Below are positions 44,301 to 53,975 of a stretch of 64,000 nt of DNA, piece by piece. The notes under the pieces were generated by a model that was not told the origin of the DNA, did no database searches, and worked only from the letters and a program-made list of their open reading frames with translations. Within the stretch, counting starts at the first letter, position 1. Each line of letters opens with the position of its first letter. The translations under genes and the position numbers were made by a program. This DNA comes from Lumbricus terrestris (lineage: Eukaryota; Annelida; Clitellata; Crassiclitellata; Lumbricidae): positions 9,515,165 through 9,579,164 of the forward strand of contig OX457047.1 of assembly GCA_949752735.1 (NCBI GenBank). Direction: 5' to 3'.

Positions 44301-46821
44301 CTCAATGAAACCTGGGCTTAAAACAGACAAATTCGAGTCTCTCCAGTAATTTTCTAAGGCAACTGCTTTCACGAAAATATTCACCTCTGATACAGTGGCC
44401 ACATCTGACACTCGAGTGAGCTCAAGACCTCTGCCTAGCTTCCAACTGTGAGGCATAGAAGAAACTGGTTCGTCAAGCATTACACTAATACTTTGGTTCC
44501 AATTCTGAGGTATAGAAGAAACAGATTTCTCAAGCATTACACTAATACTTTGGTTCCTGTTCTGAAGAATAGAAGGAACTGATTCCTTATAAACTGGGTC
44601 AATGCTTTGGTTCCTGTTCTGACGTACAGAAGAAACTCGTGCCTCGCTTACTAGAACAACACTTTGGTTCCTGTTCTGGGGTACAGATGAAACTGGTTGC
44701 TCATGAACTAGAACAACGCTTTGCTTTGTGTTCTGTGGTATAGAAGAAACTGGTTCCTCATTTACAGCGTTGTCTGAAACAATAATGAAAATGAGAAACC
44801 AGTTAGCACTTTATACAATCAATAAATGCATGCCTCCAATATCTATTTCTACTCTACAAGAAGTTCCAATTTGTATCGACAAACCTTTGCTCAGACAAAC
44901 ACTTGGTTGGTCTTTATCAGATTTGCAGTCCTGAGCTAATGGAACAGTATTTCTATTCATCAACATGCATTGGCTTCGTAACTTTAAGGAAACCTGCGTC
45001 TTCATATAATCCAACAAATTACCTCAATACCTACTTTTTATAAATTCGGTGTATTAGTTAAATGTGAGCCAAGTTGTGCCATTTATCTTCTTTTATCTTA
45101 TTTAGATTCTTGGGAGCTTGGCCAGGATATGACCCATAATTCAGTTAGTCCCATGAGGTCAGTCAGTTCATTCCACTGACTGATTTTTATAACTTTTAGT
45201 CCACCCTAAGTTCGTAATCTTATCTGGACTGCCCAGGGCTGCATTCTGAGTAATCTACTTTTGTATCCTTTATGCTGCTGATATTTTATACCTCATTTCT
45301 GCCAAAAAACTTCCCAAACACTCAGAAACGACAACAAAAAGATAAATAACTCAAAGAAGACATACAAGGTCATGATAGAAGATAGAAGTTCGAACAGGAG
45401 AAAATTCTTACCAGTGGCGGCGCCAGGATTTCAGTTTGGGGGGGCTGAATTTGCGGGAGAAAATTGTCCGTTTTCAGTCGCCAAAATTACTGACGACCTT
45501 TTTTTAGTCATTTGGTCGAAATCTTGGAAAATGGTCCTTTTTCATATCCGCCAAACTGTCAGGCAAACCTCGTGCGTACCCTTAAGGTTATTTTGGGGGG
45601 GGGGCTAAACGGGGTTAATCGTGCAAATAGTTTTTTTACATGGGAAAAAAATGGATGACCTTTTTTGTGGGGGCTTAGCTCCCCTAACCCCCCCTAGCGC
45701 CGCAACTGATTCTTATGCAAACACACAAGTGAACTATTGTCTTCTAAACAATGACACGTAAGAAGAGCAATCAGACATCTTGTGCTATTGCACCACACAG
45801 GAAGAAAACAATTTAGCGAACATCACTAACCCGAAAGCAAAGCTTCTCTCGAATTTGTACTGACAAGAAGTTCGAGTAAACCTGAAGCCAAAGAAACCAC
45901 TTTTAAATGTGTCGGATAAGGAAACAGTATAATGTGTGCATGTCACATATGTGTGTGCGTGTATGTGTGTGGCGCATGCGCGCGCGCATGTACGTGCGTG
46001 TGATTGTAAAACTAAATATTCCTTGATTGCATTACACCTACATTGTACAACCACAAAAAGAATGAAATAATTTCTGAACATAATTTCTTATCTATAGACT
46101 GATACATTGAACAAATCAAAACAATTAGTCACAGCCCTTAGCAATCAAATTCATGGTCATTGTGAATTTTGGTACTACGAGCAAAAGAAATATATTTTTG
46201 AGTTTCGGAAGAAATTCTAGGAAAAGTATGATACAGAGCCAGTCATGGGCGGAGTTTGGTTTCCGTTCTTGGAGGGGCTAAAGCCTTCTTGGGGGGGGGA
46301 GCTAAACCCGGGAAAAGATACCATTTACTAGCTCCTGATAAACTCCACCCATGGAGCCAGTTGAAAAATGGGAAAAATTTCCAGTTTCTTCAACTGACAC
46401 TATAATCACACTTTTCTTAGAATTTCTTCCTGAACTTAAAATAAAAATATCTTTCTTTTGTCTGTAGCACCAAAATGCACAATGTTACGCGAACAGCTCT
46501 CTCTAAATAGAAGAAATCAGATTCAGTAGCTGGTAGTTTGCTTTAAATGCAGTCATAGACACAGTAGCTTAAACGCATCTATAAAGCTAGCAAGTTCCGG
46601 AGGTTTGAACCGTGGTCCGTGTACCACTGCAGAGTAGGTTGCAGACTTGCAAGAAAGAGATCTATAGTTGGTTTAGTGCGGGTTTCTTACTGATGCAGCA
46701 CCAGCTAGGATTTTCGATGGCGCCATAAAGTCTATAAATAATTAAGAAAACGGGGATAACACAATAAAACTAGATCAATAAATGTCTTACCTAACATGTA
46801 TATCAGAGGAAATGTCATCAT
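38070..46821 (-). CDS. EGF-repeat single-pass membrane protein gene (multi-exon)
   Basis: Assembled by splice sites and phases, 5' to 3' on the minus strand: 46821-46791 (tentative start), 44930-44885 (tentative), 44773-43017, 42188-42029, 40320-40241, 40035-39723, 39254-39197, 38345-38070. Phases agree across 44885/44773, 43017/42188, 40241/40035, 39723/39254 and 39197/38345. One exon appears missing between exon 1 and 44930. Another is missing between 42029 (phase 1) and 40320 (phase 2). Protein order: repeats, charged tracts, EGF modules, GAVAPG stalk, transmembrane helix, acidic tail. EGF ectodomains usually bind other cell-surface or matrix proteins; no ligand or named family can be assigned. 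It is not a recognisable Notch or Delta (no DSL or ankyrin parts seen). Confidence 0.75.
38463..38690 (-). mobile_element. SINE-1 in the last intron
   Basis: Antisense in window coordinates, so in the same direction as the EGF gene. Tail tagcgcctcttccag and ctcagaggcgctcccgacta, B-box as gattcgaacc, A-box as accactacaccactg. Confidence 0.85.
38785..39035 (-). mobile_element. LINE 3' end plus element fragment in the last intron
   Basis: 38785-38930: antisense LINE C-terminus (minus reading ends LLWLDSERL stop) after a (TGAA)n-type tail. 38935-39035: fragment of the MITE type with 'gagaaaaaaggtcgtcag' (38983-39000) and 'aaattttggcggatgaaaat', without recognisable ends. Confidence 0.55.
39197..39254 (-). 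CDS. Exon: juxtamembrane cytoplasmic segment
   Basis: Acceptor ttatttcttttgcag, donor caa|gtaagt, both strong. 58 bp, reading (N)AYVKAEERNSVHERSHDNQ in the phase demanded by the neighbours. Too short to find by ORF length. Confidence 0.75.
39438..39655 (+). mobile_element. SINE-1 in intron
   Basis: Head ggtggtgtagtggtggcgtc, B-box ggttcaaatcc, tail gggagcgcctctgagtag and gtttgaaggggtgct, end gcacatacaaacaaa. Opposite to the EGF gene. Confidence 0.88.
39723..40035 (-). CDS. Exon: GAVAPG-repeat stalk and transmembrane segment
   Basis: Acceptor cttattgttatttccag. Five consecutive GAVAPG or GAVAPA hexapeptides (18-bp repeats), then a Gly-rich spacer, QVVLWNNDGVTTEK, NKTETTTEV (N-glycosylation sequon) and a hydrophobic helix beginning WTIRLIAIIVAAVVLIVAI and ending in a Cys-rich CYILCLFVCY. 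Donor caa|gtgaga, phase 2. Reading on would stop at once (TGA), so splicing matters. Confidence 0.8.
40241..40320 (-). CDS. Putative linker exon
   Basis: Acceptor tttctttttctattaag. VLEMTANVENKNALATNEDP and GDLAGD plus one base, donor gtcacc (weak). 80 bp; it joins the next exon in phase to read GDGNGIGAVAP. Confidence 0.45.
40497..40719 (+). mobile_element. SINE-1 in intron, diverged
   Basis: cgtggtggtgtaggggtatg head, weak B-box ggtctgaatcc, tail gggagcgcctctgagtag and atcttgaagcagcac. Confidence 0.8.
40722..42012 (+). pseudogene. LINE 3' end split by a hAT element
   Basis: 40722-40769 reads ILKTVLFSRGKGRE and continues at 41942 with cgtgagcgctcctgagtag, cttgaaggggcgctatataa and a (TGAA)-type tail. 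The 1.17-kb element between carries one copy of the duplicated target. Confidence 0.75.
40770..41941. mobile_element. hAT-type element, 1.17 kb
   Basis: Ends cagtggcgtagcaaggtctt and (inverted) cagtggcgtagcaataggg; perfect TSD cgtgagcg at 40762-40769 and 41942-41949. The minus-strand ORF 41424-41209 (AMIAVTLYITNVFSLDTSKV and FAQEKARKRAF) loosely resembles the C-terminal end of hAT transposases. Otherwise non-coding. The 'ggggcccccgggggtcag' near the right end is typical of this terminus class. Confidence 0.85.
42029..42188 (-). CDS. Exon: end of EGF 5 and EGF 6
   Basis: Acceptor tttattattccag. ELAGMGFTCKCPALYTGETC completes EGF 5 in phase 0. CTSNQCPQGQMCMEDESS and YVCKPG begin a sixth module. 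Donor either cccg|gtatga (42029) or tat|gtaagc (42038); both leave phase 1. The closing Cys of this module must lie in an unidentified exon. Confidence 0.75.
42350..42690. repeat. 21-bp minisatellite in an EGF-gene intron
   Basis: Units 'ttgtgttgttcaagttttat' plus g, with a four-unit (84-bp) higher-order copy: 42519-42602 and 42603-42686 match each other. The LEQHNIK-type ORF is a product of the repeat. Confidence 0.9.
42838..42985 (-). pseudogene. LINE 3' end in intron
   Basis: gtaaagcatctatagtag and cattctgaagcgctcccagt are the inverted tail; degenerate C-terminal coding follows. Same direction as the EGF gene. Confidence 0.5.
43017..44773 (-). CDS. Main exon: 19-residue repeats, charged tracts, EGF modules 1 to 5a
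   Basis: Starts after cattattgtttcag and is open throughout (about 585 codons). The N-terminal part has five 19-residue (57-bp) repeats of the type PVSSIPQNTKQSVVLVHEQ. A non-repetitive stretch follows (VNIFVKAVALENYWRDSNLS, a Cys in NTCIELRRK), then runs of Lys and Asp (KKKKK, DDDDDRG), then DGYKVRVYSSDSYDVIFRRG. Four complete EGF modules have the six-Cys spacing: CDSNDCKNGGTC, CLSLPCQGGATC, CAAMPCLNGGIC and CESNVCLNGGVC, each closing with CxCxxGxxGxxC-like ends. A fifth (CSKMPCFNGGICK) is split by the intron. Donor aag|gtagtg, phase 0. Reading past the donor (to 42672) is intron. Confidence 0.85.
44885..44930 (-). CDS. Putative small exon
   Basis: After ttagctcag: DCKSDKDQPSVCLSK plus one base, then gtttgt. 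The phase (one base left) fits the next exon, giving K-D-N-A-V. The donor is weak and the acceptor lacks a long pyrimidine tract. Confidence 0.35.
45412..45708. mobile_element. 8-bp-TSD element, 297 bp, in intron
   Basis: Ends CAGTGGCGGCGCCAGG and (inverted) CAGTTGCGGCGCTAGG; flanks attcttac (45404-45411) and attcttat (45709-45716). Palindromic module TGACGACC-T-run-AGTCATT at 45491-45512. Same type as the right half of the 9-kb composite. Confidence 0.88.
45940..46005. repeat. Alternating purine-pyrimidine tract
   Basis: tgtgtgtgcgtgtatgtg then gcgcatgcgcgcgcgcatg: (GT)n and (GC)n, a candidate Z-DNA former. No gene. Confidence 0.6.
46244..46353. mobile_element. 8-bp-TSD mini-element, 110 bp, in first intron region
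   Basis: Ends catgggcggagttt and (inverted) catgggtggagttt, flanked by perfect gagccagt (46236-46243 and 46354-46361). Confidence 0.8.
46791..46821 (-). CDS. Putative first coding exon
   Basis: MMTFPLIYML followed by one base and donor gtaaga. Hydrophobic start suitable for a signal peptide. An upstream out-of-frame ATG (46826) gives only Met-Lys-stop. The rest of the signal sequence was not located. Confidence 0.4.
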
Positions 46822-46829
46822 TTCATGTT

Positions 46830-48000
46830 CTCAAATTCCCCCTATAATAACAAAAACTTTCTCAGTATGTGTAGACACAATACTGTTTTCGGCCTATAAG
46901 CAAAAAACCAAATAACAAAAAAATTAAGTCAATTTAAACAAAATATACCTGTCCAACGTGATCCATAAATTCGACACACATTCAGGGGTGAAATTCTGTG
47001 AAATTTTTCATTTGAGACGTTTCACACATGCATATGATATTGTATTTGTACTCCATAAACACGTAATTTCATCGTCGTCGTCGCCAGATGTCGTATATTT
47101 TCATCTTAGCATCAGATCTTTATGCAAATTTCATGCTCTGCATAATTGTTGTCAAAGGTTTAACGAGAACAAGTCATTCTGGGGCGCTCTCGGTATGTCA
47201 CCACCAAGAAAATTTGATGGTCATGGATAATTGGATATGACCCTAACGACCCTATGCTGAAAATCAGGTCGCTTGCATATTGAGCAACTAAAATGTTCTC
47301 CAAACAAGTCGCCAGAGTAGAATTGCGTTAACTTTCACCCAACTATTGTTTAAACACAACGCTTATCAACTATCAAGTATAAGCTATAGCGACTATAGCC
47401 TACTACATTCACATTACGGCGCTTCTGATTAGATATCTTGACTGGCGCTCTATAAATTAATGTTCGGTAATATTTACATCACAGCGTGATATAAACATTA
47501 CTTCTTTTTCGCGTAAAATAACTTTATTACGCAGACGCATAATGCACAGACGAACCCTTATGACTGCGCACAACGACAGGCAATATTATGCCTCTTAAAT
47601 CATTTCCGATACGATTAGAAACCTCAATCTAATAAATCTTTTATTTCTCCTCAACAAAATGTCATTGCGGCAGAAACAACAACAATATTATTATTATTAT
47701 TTGTACACAACTTAGTAAACTAATAATAAAATGGCGTCGACTACGTCACATCTTCGTCATACCACGATGCTTAAAAAGCAATGTTATGCTCTGTGTTATT
47801 TCAGCACCACAACTTTTTTACTCGAGACTTTAAAATATGCCCAACAGCTAATTTATCTGTATAGATATTTATGTTCAGTTTGCTCTGCGTTGAGATATTT
47901 AATTCGCACGTATATGCCCTATAAAGTTTTTCCGCTGAGACCTATAATTCAAATTCGGCCTACCACCACGAATTACACGAATCATTCATTCATTCATTCA
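46830..48000. other. 5' flank of the EGF gene; no second gene seen
   Basis: Probably includes the promoter, but no TATA or initiator could be assigned. A degraded LINE tail lies at about 47419-47460 (ggcgcttctgattagatatc, tggcgctctataaatt). (ATT)n lies near 47690. Confidence 0.35.
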
Positions 48001-48608
48001 TTTCAGACACTTATATAGCGCTTCTTCAAGAGTATCTACTCAGAAGCGCTCCCGACCCAACCACGGTTAAAAAGAATAGTTTTAAGAGCAGAGTAGAACG
48101 TAGTCTCAAAGGCTCTAGGCACAAGACGTAGTTCCACAGGAAGCCCATTCCAGGTTATAGGGCCAACGACAGAAAAGGCACGGTGCTGTGTAATAGAAGT
48201 GCGTGACCAGGGGACAAGAAGCTGAGCCCGTTTAGAATTAAGAGCGGAGAGAGCCACGGCGCTGGGCGTTCAGGGTGGAGCAACAGAGCTCCTGCAAATA
48301 GACAGGGGCCACCCGCGAGACAGCGCCAAACCAAGGAAGATATCCGGTAAGTGATCCTTTGTGAAAAAGGGAGCCAATGCAAGACATCCCGCATATAGTC
48401 AGTAACATGACCGAATCTTGGGATGCGACCAACAAGGCGTGCCGCAGAGCGCAAGACCCGATCCAAGCACCCAACCCGAGTCACCGGAAGACCCACATAG
48501 AGGGCGCTGCAGTAGTCCAGACGAGAGACAACAAAAGAATGGACTAGCGTTAAGGCAGCATTGAAGGTTAAGGAGCGGAGCACCACTCTAAGCTGACGCA
48601 ATTGGTAG
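48001..48608 (-). pseudogene. LINE-B reverse transcriptase, C-terminal part
   Basis: Minus strand: QLRQLRVVLRSLTFNAALTL, VHSFVVSRLDYCSALYVGLP and MRDVLHWLPFSQRITYRI, then a frameshift near 48257, then HRAFSVVGPITWNGLPVELR ending VGSASE and TGA at 48036. The tail gtagatactcttgaagaagc, gctatataa and (TGAA)n follows to 48001. Close relative of LINE-A (CR1/L2-like), but with the SINE-1-like tail. Confidence 0.82.
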
Positions 48609-49193
48609 TGTGACGCGCGGGGGCGCCGCCTGTCCTAACGTTTCCACCCCCAAATTAATGGGCTCTACTGTTGCGCGCCCCCTTAAGCGCGGTTGAGGAA
48701 ATCCGGGTCCTGGGTCAAGGGTTTTGGTGTCAATGGAAGCAGGTTCGAATCCTAACCTAGGGTGTGAGCTTCTCTGGTTACCTTCTTCCTCAGGATGAGC
48801 CGATATTGGACATATGTCAGCGGTGGCTGTTAAGTTCACGACAGCCCCACTAAATGGGTACTTATCTGGGTTCGAATCCTCAACATTTCCCCAAGCTCCA
48901 CCACCCACTTTACCATCAGCTACCGTCCTCACCATTATTTCACATTCTTTCTGGCGGGAATTTAATTGGGCTTGCTGCATGGAAACTAGATTTAGCTCTT
49001 CAGCTAGACTGGTTAAAATGCTACTCTGGCGCTCCATAAACTGCTCTATTGTTGTCATTTGCTTCTGTAATACGGCCGGGTCTAAGTCATCAGTATTGTC
49101 TGTAGTCCCTAACTCAAGTGTTCCTCCCGGACACATCTCATCTTCCTCTTGTCCTGTTCCTAAGACACTGTCCGTATCCCCGTCGGAGTCCAT
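48609..49193 (-). CDS. Gag-like ORF of the insertion
   Basis: Starts MDSDGDTDSVLGTGQEEDEM, acidic, then a heptad-like segment (LQKQMTTIEQFMERQSSILT and SLAEELNLVSMQQAQLNSRQ) likely to be a coiled coil, then a Pro/Arg-rich end. Normal amino-acid composition distinguishes it from the repeat-derived ORFs nearby. It runs out of the element end into LINE sequence after about 195 residues, so it is truncated. No zinc knuckle, protease or RT seen. Gag identity is inferred from position and composition. Confidence 0.4.
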
Positions 49194-50058
49194 TATAATT
49201 TGATAGCAAAAATCACTTCACAGTTCTCTATTTAAGTTTCATTTATTGTAGAATTAATCAAGCGACTGTCTGTCGTTCATTAGCAATTATTTACACAGCC
49301 GATGAAATAGAATCAATATTAAAGATTCACTATTAAGGCCCTCCTAAAACGCCTATGTCCCTTGACTAGCTTAAGTTTTATCAGATCAGTTCACAGACTG
49401 ACTATTTCACACCTATCCGATCAGTTCACAGACTGAATATACCACAACTAATATTTGCACCAAAATAGCGATACAAGTTTTATCTAATTACACTTAGTTC
49501 AGGTTCGAGCTCTATAGATTAGGTTGCCTATACTTCCCTGTTCCCATTGATATTTTAGGACAGCCGATCCACCGTTTTCCGTCCTGTAGAAAGTTATTGA
49601 GTCGTCGGCCGATGCCAGAATTTCTCCGTAGGAAGCGTATTATTAATTTAATCGTTGCCGGAAATCTTCGTAATTACACATCGATTCACAAGACATCGGA
49701 AGAACCTCGTCTTCTACCTGAGAAACTTGCCAGAATCGAAAATACCATCAATTTTACCACGATTCACGATTTCCACCAGCATAGGTCTTACTCGATTCAA
49801 TTCTGCAGCCCGACTACGCATTTGCGCTCGATTCGCCTTGGCAACCCGCTTCTTACCGCCAAAAACATCGCGTGATGTCCAACCAATCAAAAATCGCCGG
49901 TGGCGGAAAGTTCCATTGAAAAATGCATGGGAGGCTAAATATAGCGATGACCGCATCGATCAGTGCTAAGCATAGCACCCATGAATTCGAAATAGAAATA
50001 GCGGCCTTACTTAAGTAAATAAGTAAGGTAGCTTGTAGCAACCTGGTTCGCTACACCA
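48609..50058 (-). mobile_element. 1.45-kb insertion splitting LINE-B, 4-bp TSD, LTR-element-like
   Basis: CTAC (minus strand) is duplicated at 50062-50059 and 48608-48605. The insert begins TGGTGTAGCGAACC and ends GCGCGTCACA on that strand. Removing it with one CTAC restores CRSC-Y-QLRQLR of the LINE. TG...CA ends, a 4-bp TSD, about 850 bp of leader and a gag-like ORF suggest a Ty3/gypsy-like remnant, but a second LTR was not found. Confidence 0.6.
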
Positions 50059-50062
50059 GTAG

Positions 50063-50289
50063 CAACTGCGGCATAGCAGGTTGATATGCCGCGTAAAAGT
50101 AAGTTCTTGGTCCAATGTGACTCCAAGATCCCGGACAGAGGAAGAGAAGGTAAAGTGAGGGAACTCTCGAGCAAGAACCTCCAGGTCAATTTTAGCGAGC
50201 TGTTGGCGTGTGCCAAACCAAATAAATTGGGTTTTGGTAGAGTTTAGCCGAAGGCGATTGGAGGACATCCAGGCCTCCAAAGCCTCCAT
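50063..50289 (-). pseudogene. LINE-B reverse transcriptase, upstream part
   Basis: EAWMSSNRLRLNSTKTQFIW, SSVRDLGVTLDQELTFTRHI and NLLCRSC; it corresponds to LINE-A residues about 170-250 (WMSSNRLRLNPDKTEFIWLG). It continues, across the 1.45-kb insertion, at 48608. The YADD region is absent, so the copy is truncated. Confidence 0.8.
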
Positions 50290-51648
50290 TGTACGTCCGG
50301 CTCATGAGTCATGACCCTAACAGTGGATAGGGCTGCTGGCGCAAGACAATGCAAATACTAGAGTGGTCCAAAAAATTGAACATTAAAATATATGAAAGGC
50401 ATGTTGTTTTTTCTGTACATCTGGTACAGAAAACCCACAGTGCAAAATATTAAAACACTGTGACTCTATCTTCAGGTCACTCACAGCTGTCAAAGTTTTA
50501 ACATACTAACTACATTGTAAACACTGCAATATAACTGGCAGGCCTCCAGTCAACGAGCACTGAGCCTTCCATTTTAGCTGTTAGCAATATTATTTAATTG
50601 CCAGCATGAAAAGCAGCTGCAATTAGTGTTTAATTGACTTCCAGTGTCTAATAAAAACTATATAAGAATGCGGTCAGCATGTCACAGTGTCGGTTCAGAA
50701 AGTCGAATTTGACCACGAAGATTACGATGAAGCTTCGCCACCTAGAGTATAATGCTTAGTGTCTTCGCTCTTCGTCAGCGAGTCATTGAAGATGCTGATT
50801 GTTGCAACTAATCTCAGAAATCTCTCTGCCACATCATTCACGGCTTGGTCTGTAGGCCTATTTAGGAGGAAGATCCAACAACGTCTCCTTGATACAAAGA
50901 GATTTCATAAACCTCCGGCTCTCTGTTATTTCCTCTCCTTTTTCCCCTTAGGAACCTACCTCTTGCATTCTAGGTTCTTCTTCTTTACTTGTGTCTTGAT
51001 TATTTCTTTTCTCATTCATTAACTGCTTCTTGGAGAAAAATAAGAACCCAGCAAGGTCAATTCCTAAATACCAGAAATGACGAATGAAATTAGTAAATGC
51101 CGCCTTAGTGATCTTCTCATTTGCAGCGCTGTGTTGGTCATCCAGGAGAGCTGCAGATCCCCTGTTAATAGACTTACAGAGGCACGAACTGTGCAAGTCT
51201 TCGTGACCACGATGGATGCATCTTGGCACTTTCTGCAGTCAGTTATTTTAGAGCCTGAAATGCATGTACTAGCGGACTGTTATGATGAAAGACCACTGTT
51301 GGTGATAAACATTTGAATAGCTGGATATCGGGTTCAGATGATGCAGCCATCACAACTATGAAGACTGTATCCAATATAGACTCTGTTGTGAGATGTCTGC
51401 ACAAGCTAAATGCGACAGAAGCCAACAAATTACAACACCGAACAGTTAGCAACATCCGTAATGGATCCCGTGGCGTGTTGGAAGCAATAACAGAGCTTCA
51501 GTAGGCTTTCCCATGTCCATTCTTCAATGATCTTGAGAGCGACGTTGGTCATGGCAGCTCCAGTACCCAATGGAAGCTTTGGCACAGCAATGAGCTCATC
51601 GAATTTGATATTTAGACTTGAAGTCAACAATTACAGGTATTGACAAAA
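50290..51648. other. No recognised gene
   Basis: Non-repetitive, moderately AT-rich. ORFs at 50759-51022 and 51313-51504 have no domain pattern that I recognise. Their minus-strand counterparts are equally unconvincing. Confidence 0.35.
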
Positions 51649-51656
51649 GGTCAACC

Positions 51657-51786
51657 CAGTGTGAGAATTGTGGAAAAATAACTGGGGTTGAACCATGATC
51701 CACTTTTAATTGGGGTGTGAAAACAGACTTTATTATGGGGCTCTAAGTAAGATTGGGGGCTGAAACGCCCAGTAATTCTCACCCTG
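51657..51786. mobile_element. 8-bp-TSD mini-element, 130 bp
   Basis: Ends cagtgtgagaattgtgg and (inverted) cagggtgagaattactgg; perfect TSD ggtcaacc at 51649-51656 and 51787-51794. Confidence 0.85.
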
Positions 51787-52610
51787 GGTCAACCTATGCG
51801 CCCTCTTCTTTCTCCTGTAAGGTCTGCTACAGTTACTTTACTATTCCAGAGTGAAACTAAGAGAACATCTTCCTTCTTGACTTCGTGGATGAAGGAATCT
51901 CTCAGATTGACGCCATTTTGGTTCACCTGTCAACCCTGGCATGTCAAAGTGAGCTTTGAGAAATAGCCTTTGGCCATACAGTATTGGACTGCAAATAGGA
52001 TGTGACTAGAAAGCCTGTTAAAAATAATGCTGTGGTCCAGCGTTGAAACCAGCTCAATTTATAGAACATCATGGGGGCACGTGCCCTAATGCTCCCTTTG
52101 AGTCTCCTAAGGGTAAGCCTATTTAAGTGTATGCCTACTTATCAATGTTCAGAGAGGAACAATCAACAAATTTATGAAAATTGTTCTTGAAAACTTCACT
52201 TTCCAGCCACATTAAGGTTGTCAGCAGCCCGATATTCAATGTAAAAATGCACGAAAAACCATTATATTTTGAACCCCGTTTTGGGGGAGACCCCATGGTC
52301 AGATTTTTTTGGATTTTGGATATTTTATTCAGCAGCAAATTCTGAGGAAGAAACCGTTTAGAAAGCTGGTGTTACAATTTTTTCCAAGTCAAACTGCAAA
52401 TTGCCTGGACTATTAATATAATATAGCCCCAAAACCCCAACTTTGATGCTCGTGAGTGACCCCTAAATATTACATTTGTGGCATAAAATTTCACACAGGT
52501 ACTTTTTAGATCAAAATGAACAAATGTATCAACATGCCTAAAAAATCCAAAAGAAATTTTTTTACCATGCGATTTTGGACCAGTCTAGCAAATACGCTTG
52601 CAGGTCATCC

Positions 52611-52860
52611 GCCAGTGTTGGCTAGTTACTTTTTAAAAGTAATCAGTTACAGTAACTAGTTACTGGACTGCGAAAAGTAACTATCCCTGACAACATTGTC
52701 ATATTGAGCCCATATGGGCGTAATATTGGACCCTATATGGTAGGGATCTCTAGATTCGTGTGGTTTGCACCCGACAGCCCATATCTTTTTCATATGACAA
52801 AACCATATGGGCATCATATAGAATTCATATGCATTCAATATGCTAAAAGGATATCTATAC
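52611..52860. repeat. Left AGTAACTAGTTACT block and CATATG-rich terminal region
   Basis: cagtgttggctagttacttt then agtaatcagttacagtaact form a palindromic array. After aaagtaactat comes ccctgacaacattgtcatat and CATATG-rich sequence. The inverted counterpart is 61925-62165. Confidence 0.55.
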
Positions 52861-53975
52861 CACATGTATTCCATATAGATAACATATGCTTCATCAATAT
52901 GCGTTCCGTATGAAATCTATATTGTTCCTATATGCAACTGACTGATCTTCAACACATGTGTGCTAGATAGATTACAGATGATTTATTCATCTGCGTTCCA
53001 TATGAAGCCTATATTGTTGCTATATGTAATTGATTTATCTTGAACACATGCATGCTAGATGGATTACAGATGATTTATCCATCTGCGTTCCATATGCAGC
53101 CTATATTGTTGCTATATGTAATTGATTTATCTTGAACACATGTATGCTAGATGGATTACAGATGATTTATTCATCTGCGTTCCATATGAAGCCTATATTG
53201 TTGCTATATGTAATTGATTTATCTTGAACACATGCATGCTAGATGGATTACAGATGATTTATCCATCTGCGTTCCATATGCAGCCTATATTGTTGCTATA
53301 TGTAATTGATTTATCTTGAACACATGTATGCTAGATGGATTACAGATGATTTATCCATCTGCGTTCCATATGAAGCCTATATTGTTTCTATATGTAATTG
53401 ATTTATCTTGAACACATGTATGCTAGATAGATTACAGATGATTAATCCATCTGCGTTCCATATGAAGCCTATATTGTTGCTATATGTAATTGATTTATCT
53501 TGAACACATGTATGCTAGATAGATTACAGATGATTTATCCATCTGCGTTCCATATGAAGCCTATATTGTTGCTATATGTAATTGATTTATCTTGAACACA
53601 TGTATGCTAGATAGATTACAGATGATTTATCCATCTGCGTTCCATATGAAGCCTATATTGTTTCTATATGTAATTGATTTATCTTGAACACATGTATGCT
53701 AGATAGATTACAGATGATTTATCCATCTGCGTTCCATATGAAGCCTATATTGTTTCTATATGTAATTGATTTATCTTGAACACATGTATGCTAGATAGAT
53801 TACAGATGATTTATCCATCTGCGTTCCATATGAAGCCTATATTGTTTCTATATGTAACTGATTTATCTTCAACACATGTGGGCTAGATAGATCATAGATG
53901 ATTTATCCATCCCCCTTCCATATGAAGGCTATATTGTTTCTATATGTAACTGACTTATCTGCAACACGTGCATGG
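52861..53975. repeat. Satellite of 92-bp units, about 11.5 copies
   Basis: The word gcgttccatatg recurs at 52995, 53087, 53179, 53271 and onward at 92-bp spacing to 53914. Units carry cctatattgttgctatatgt, aattgatttatcttgaacac and gctagatagattacagatga. Early copies alternate two variants (atgaagcc/atgcagcc), a 184-bp dimer. Confidence 0.95.

Noticed and set aside
48725..48880. Two B-box-like ggttcgaatcct sequences
   Set aside because: They lie inside the gag-like ORF with no A-box at the right distance; chance or codon coincidence.
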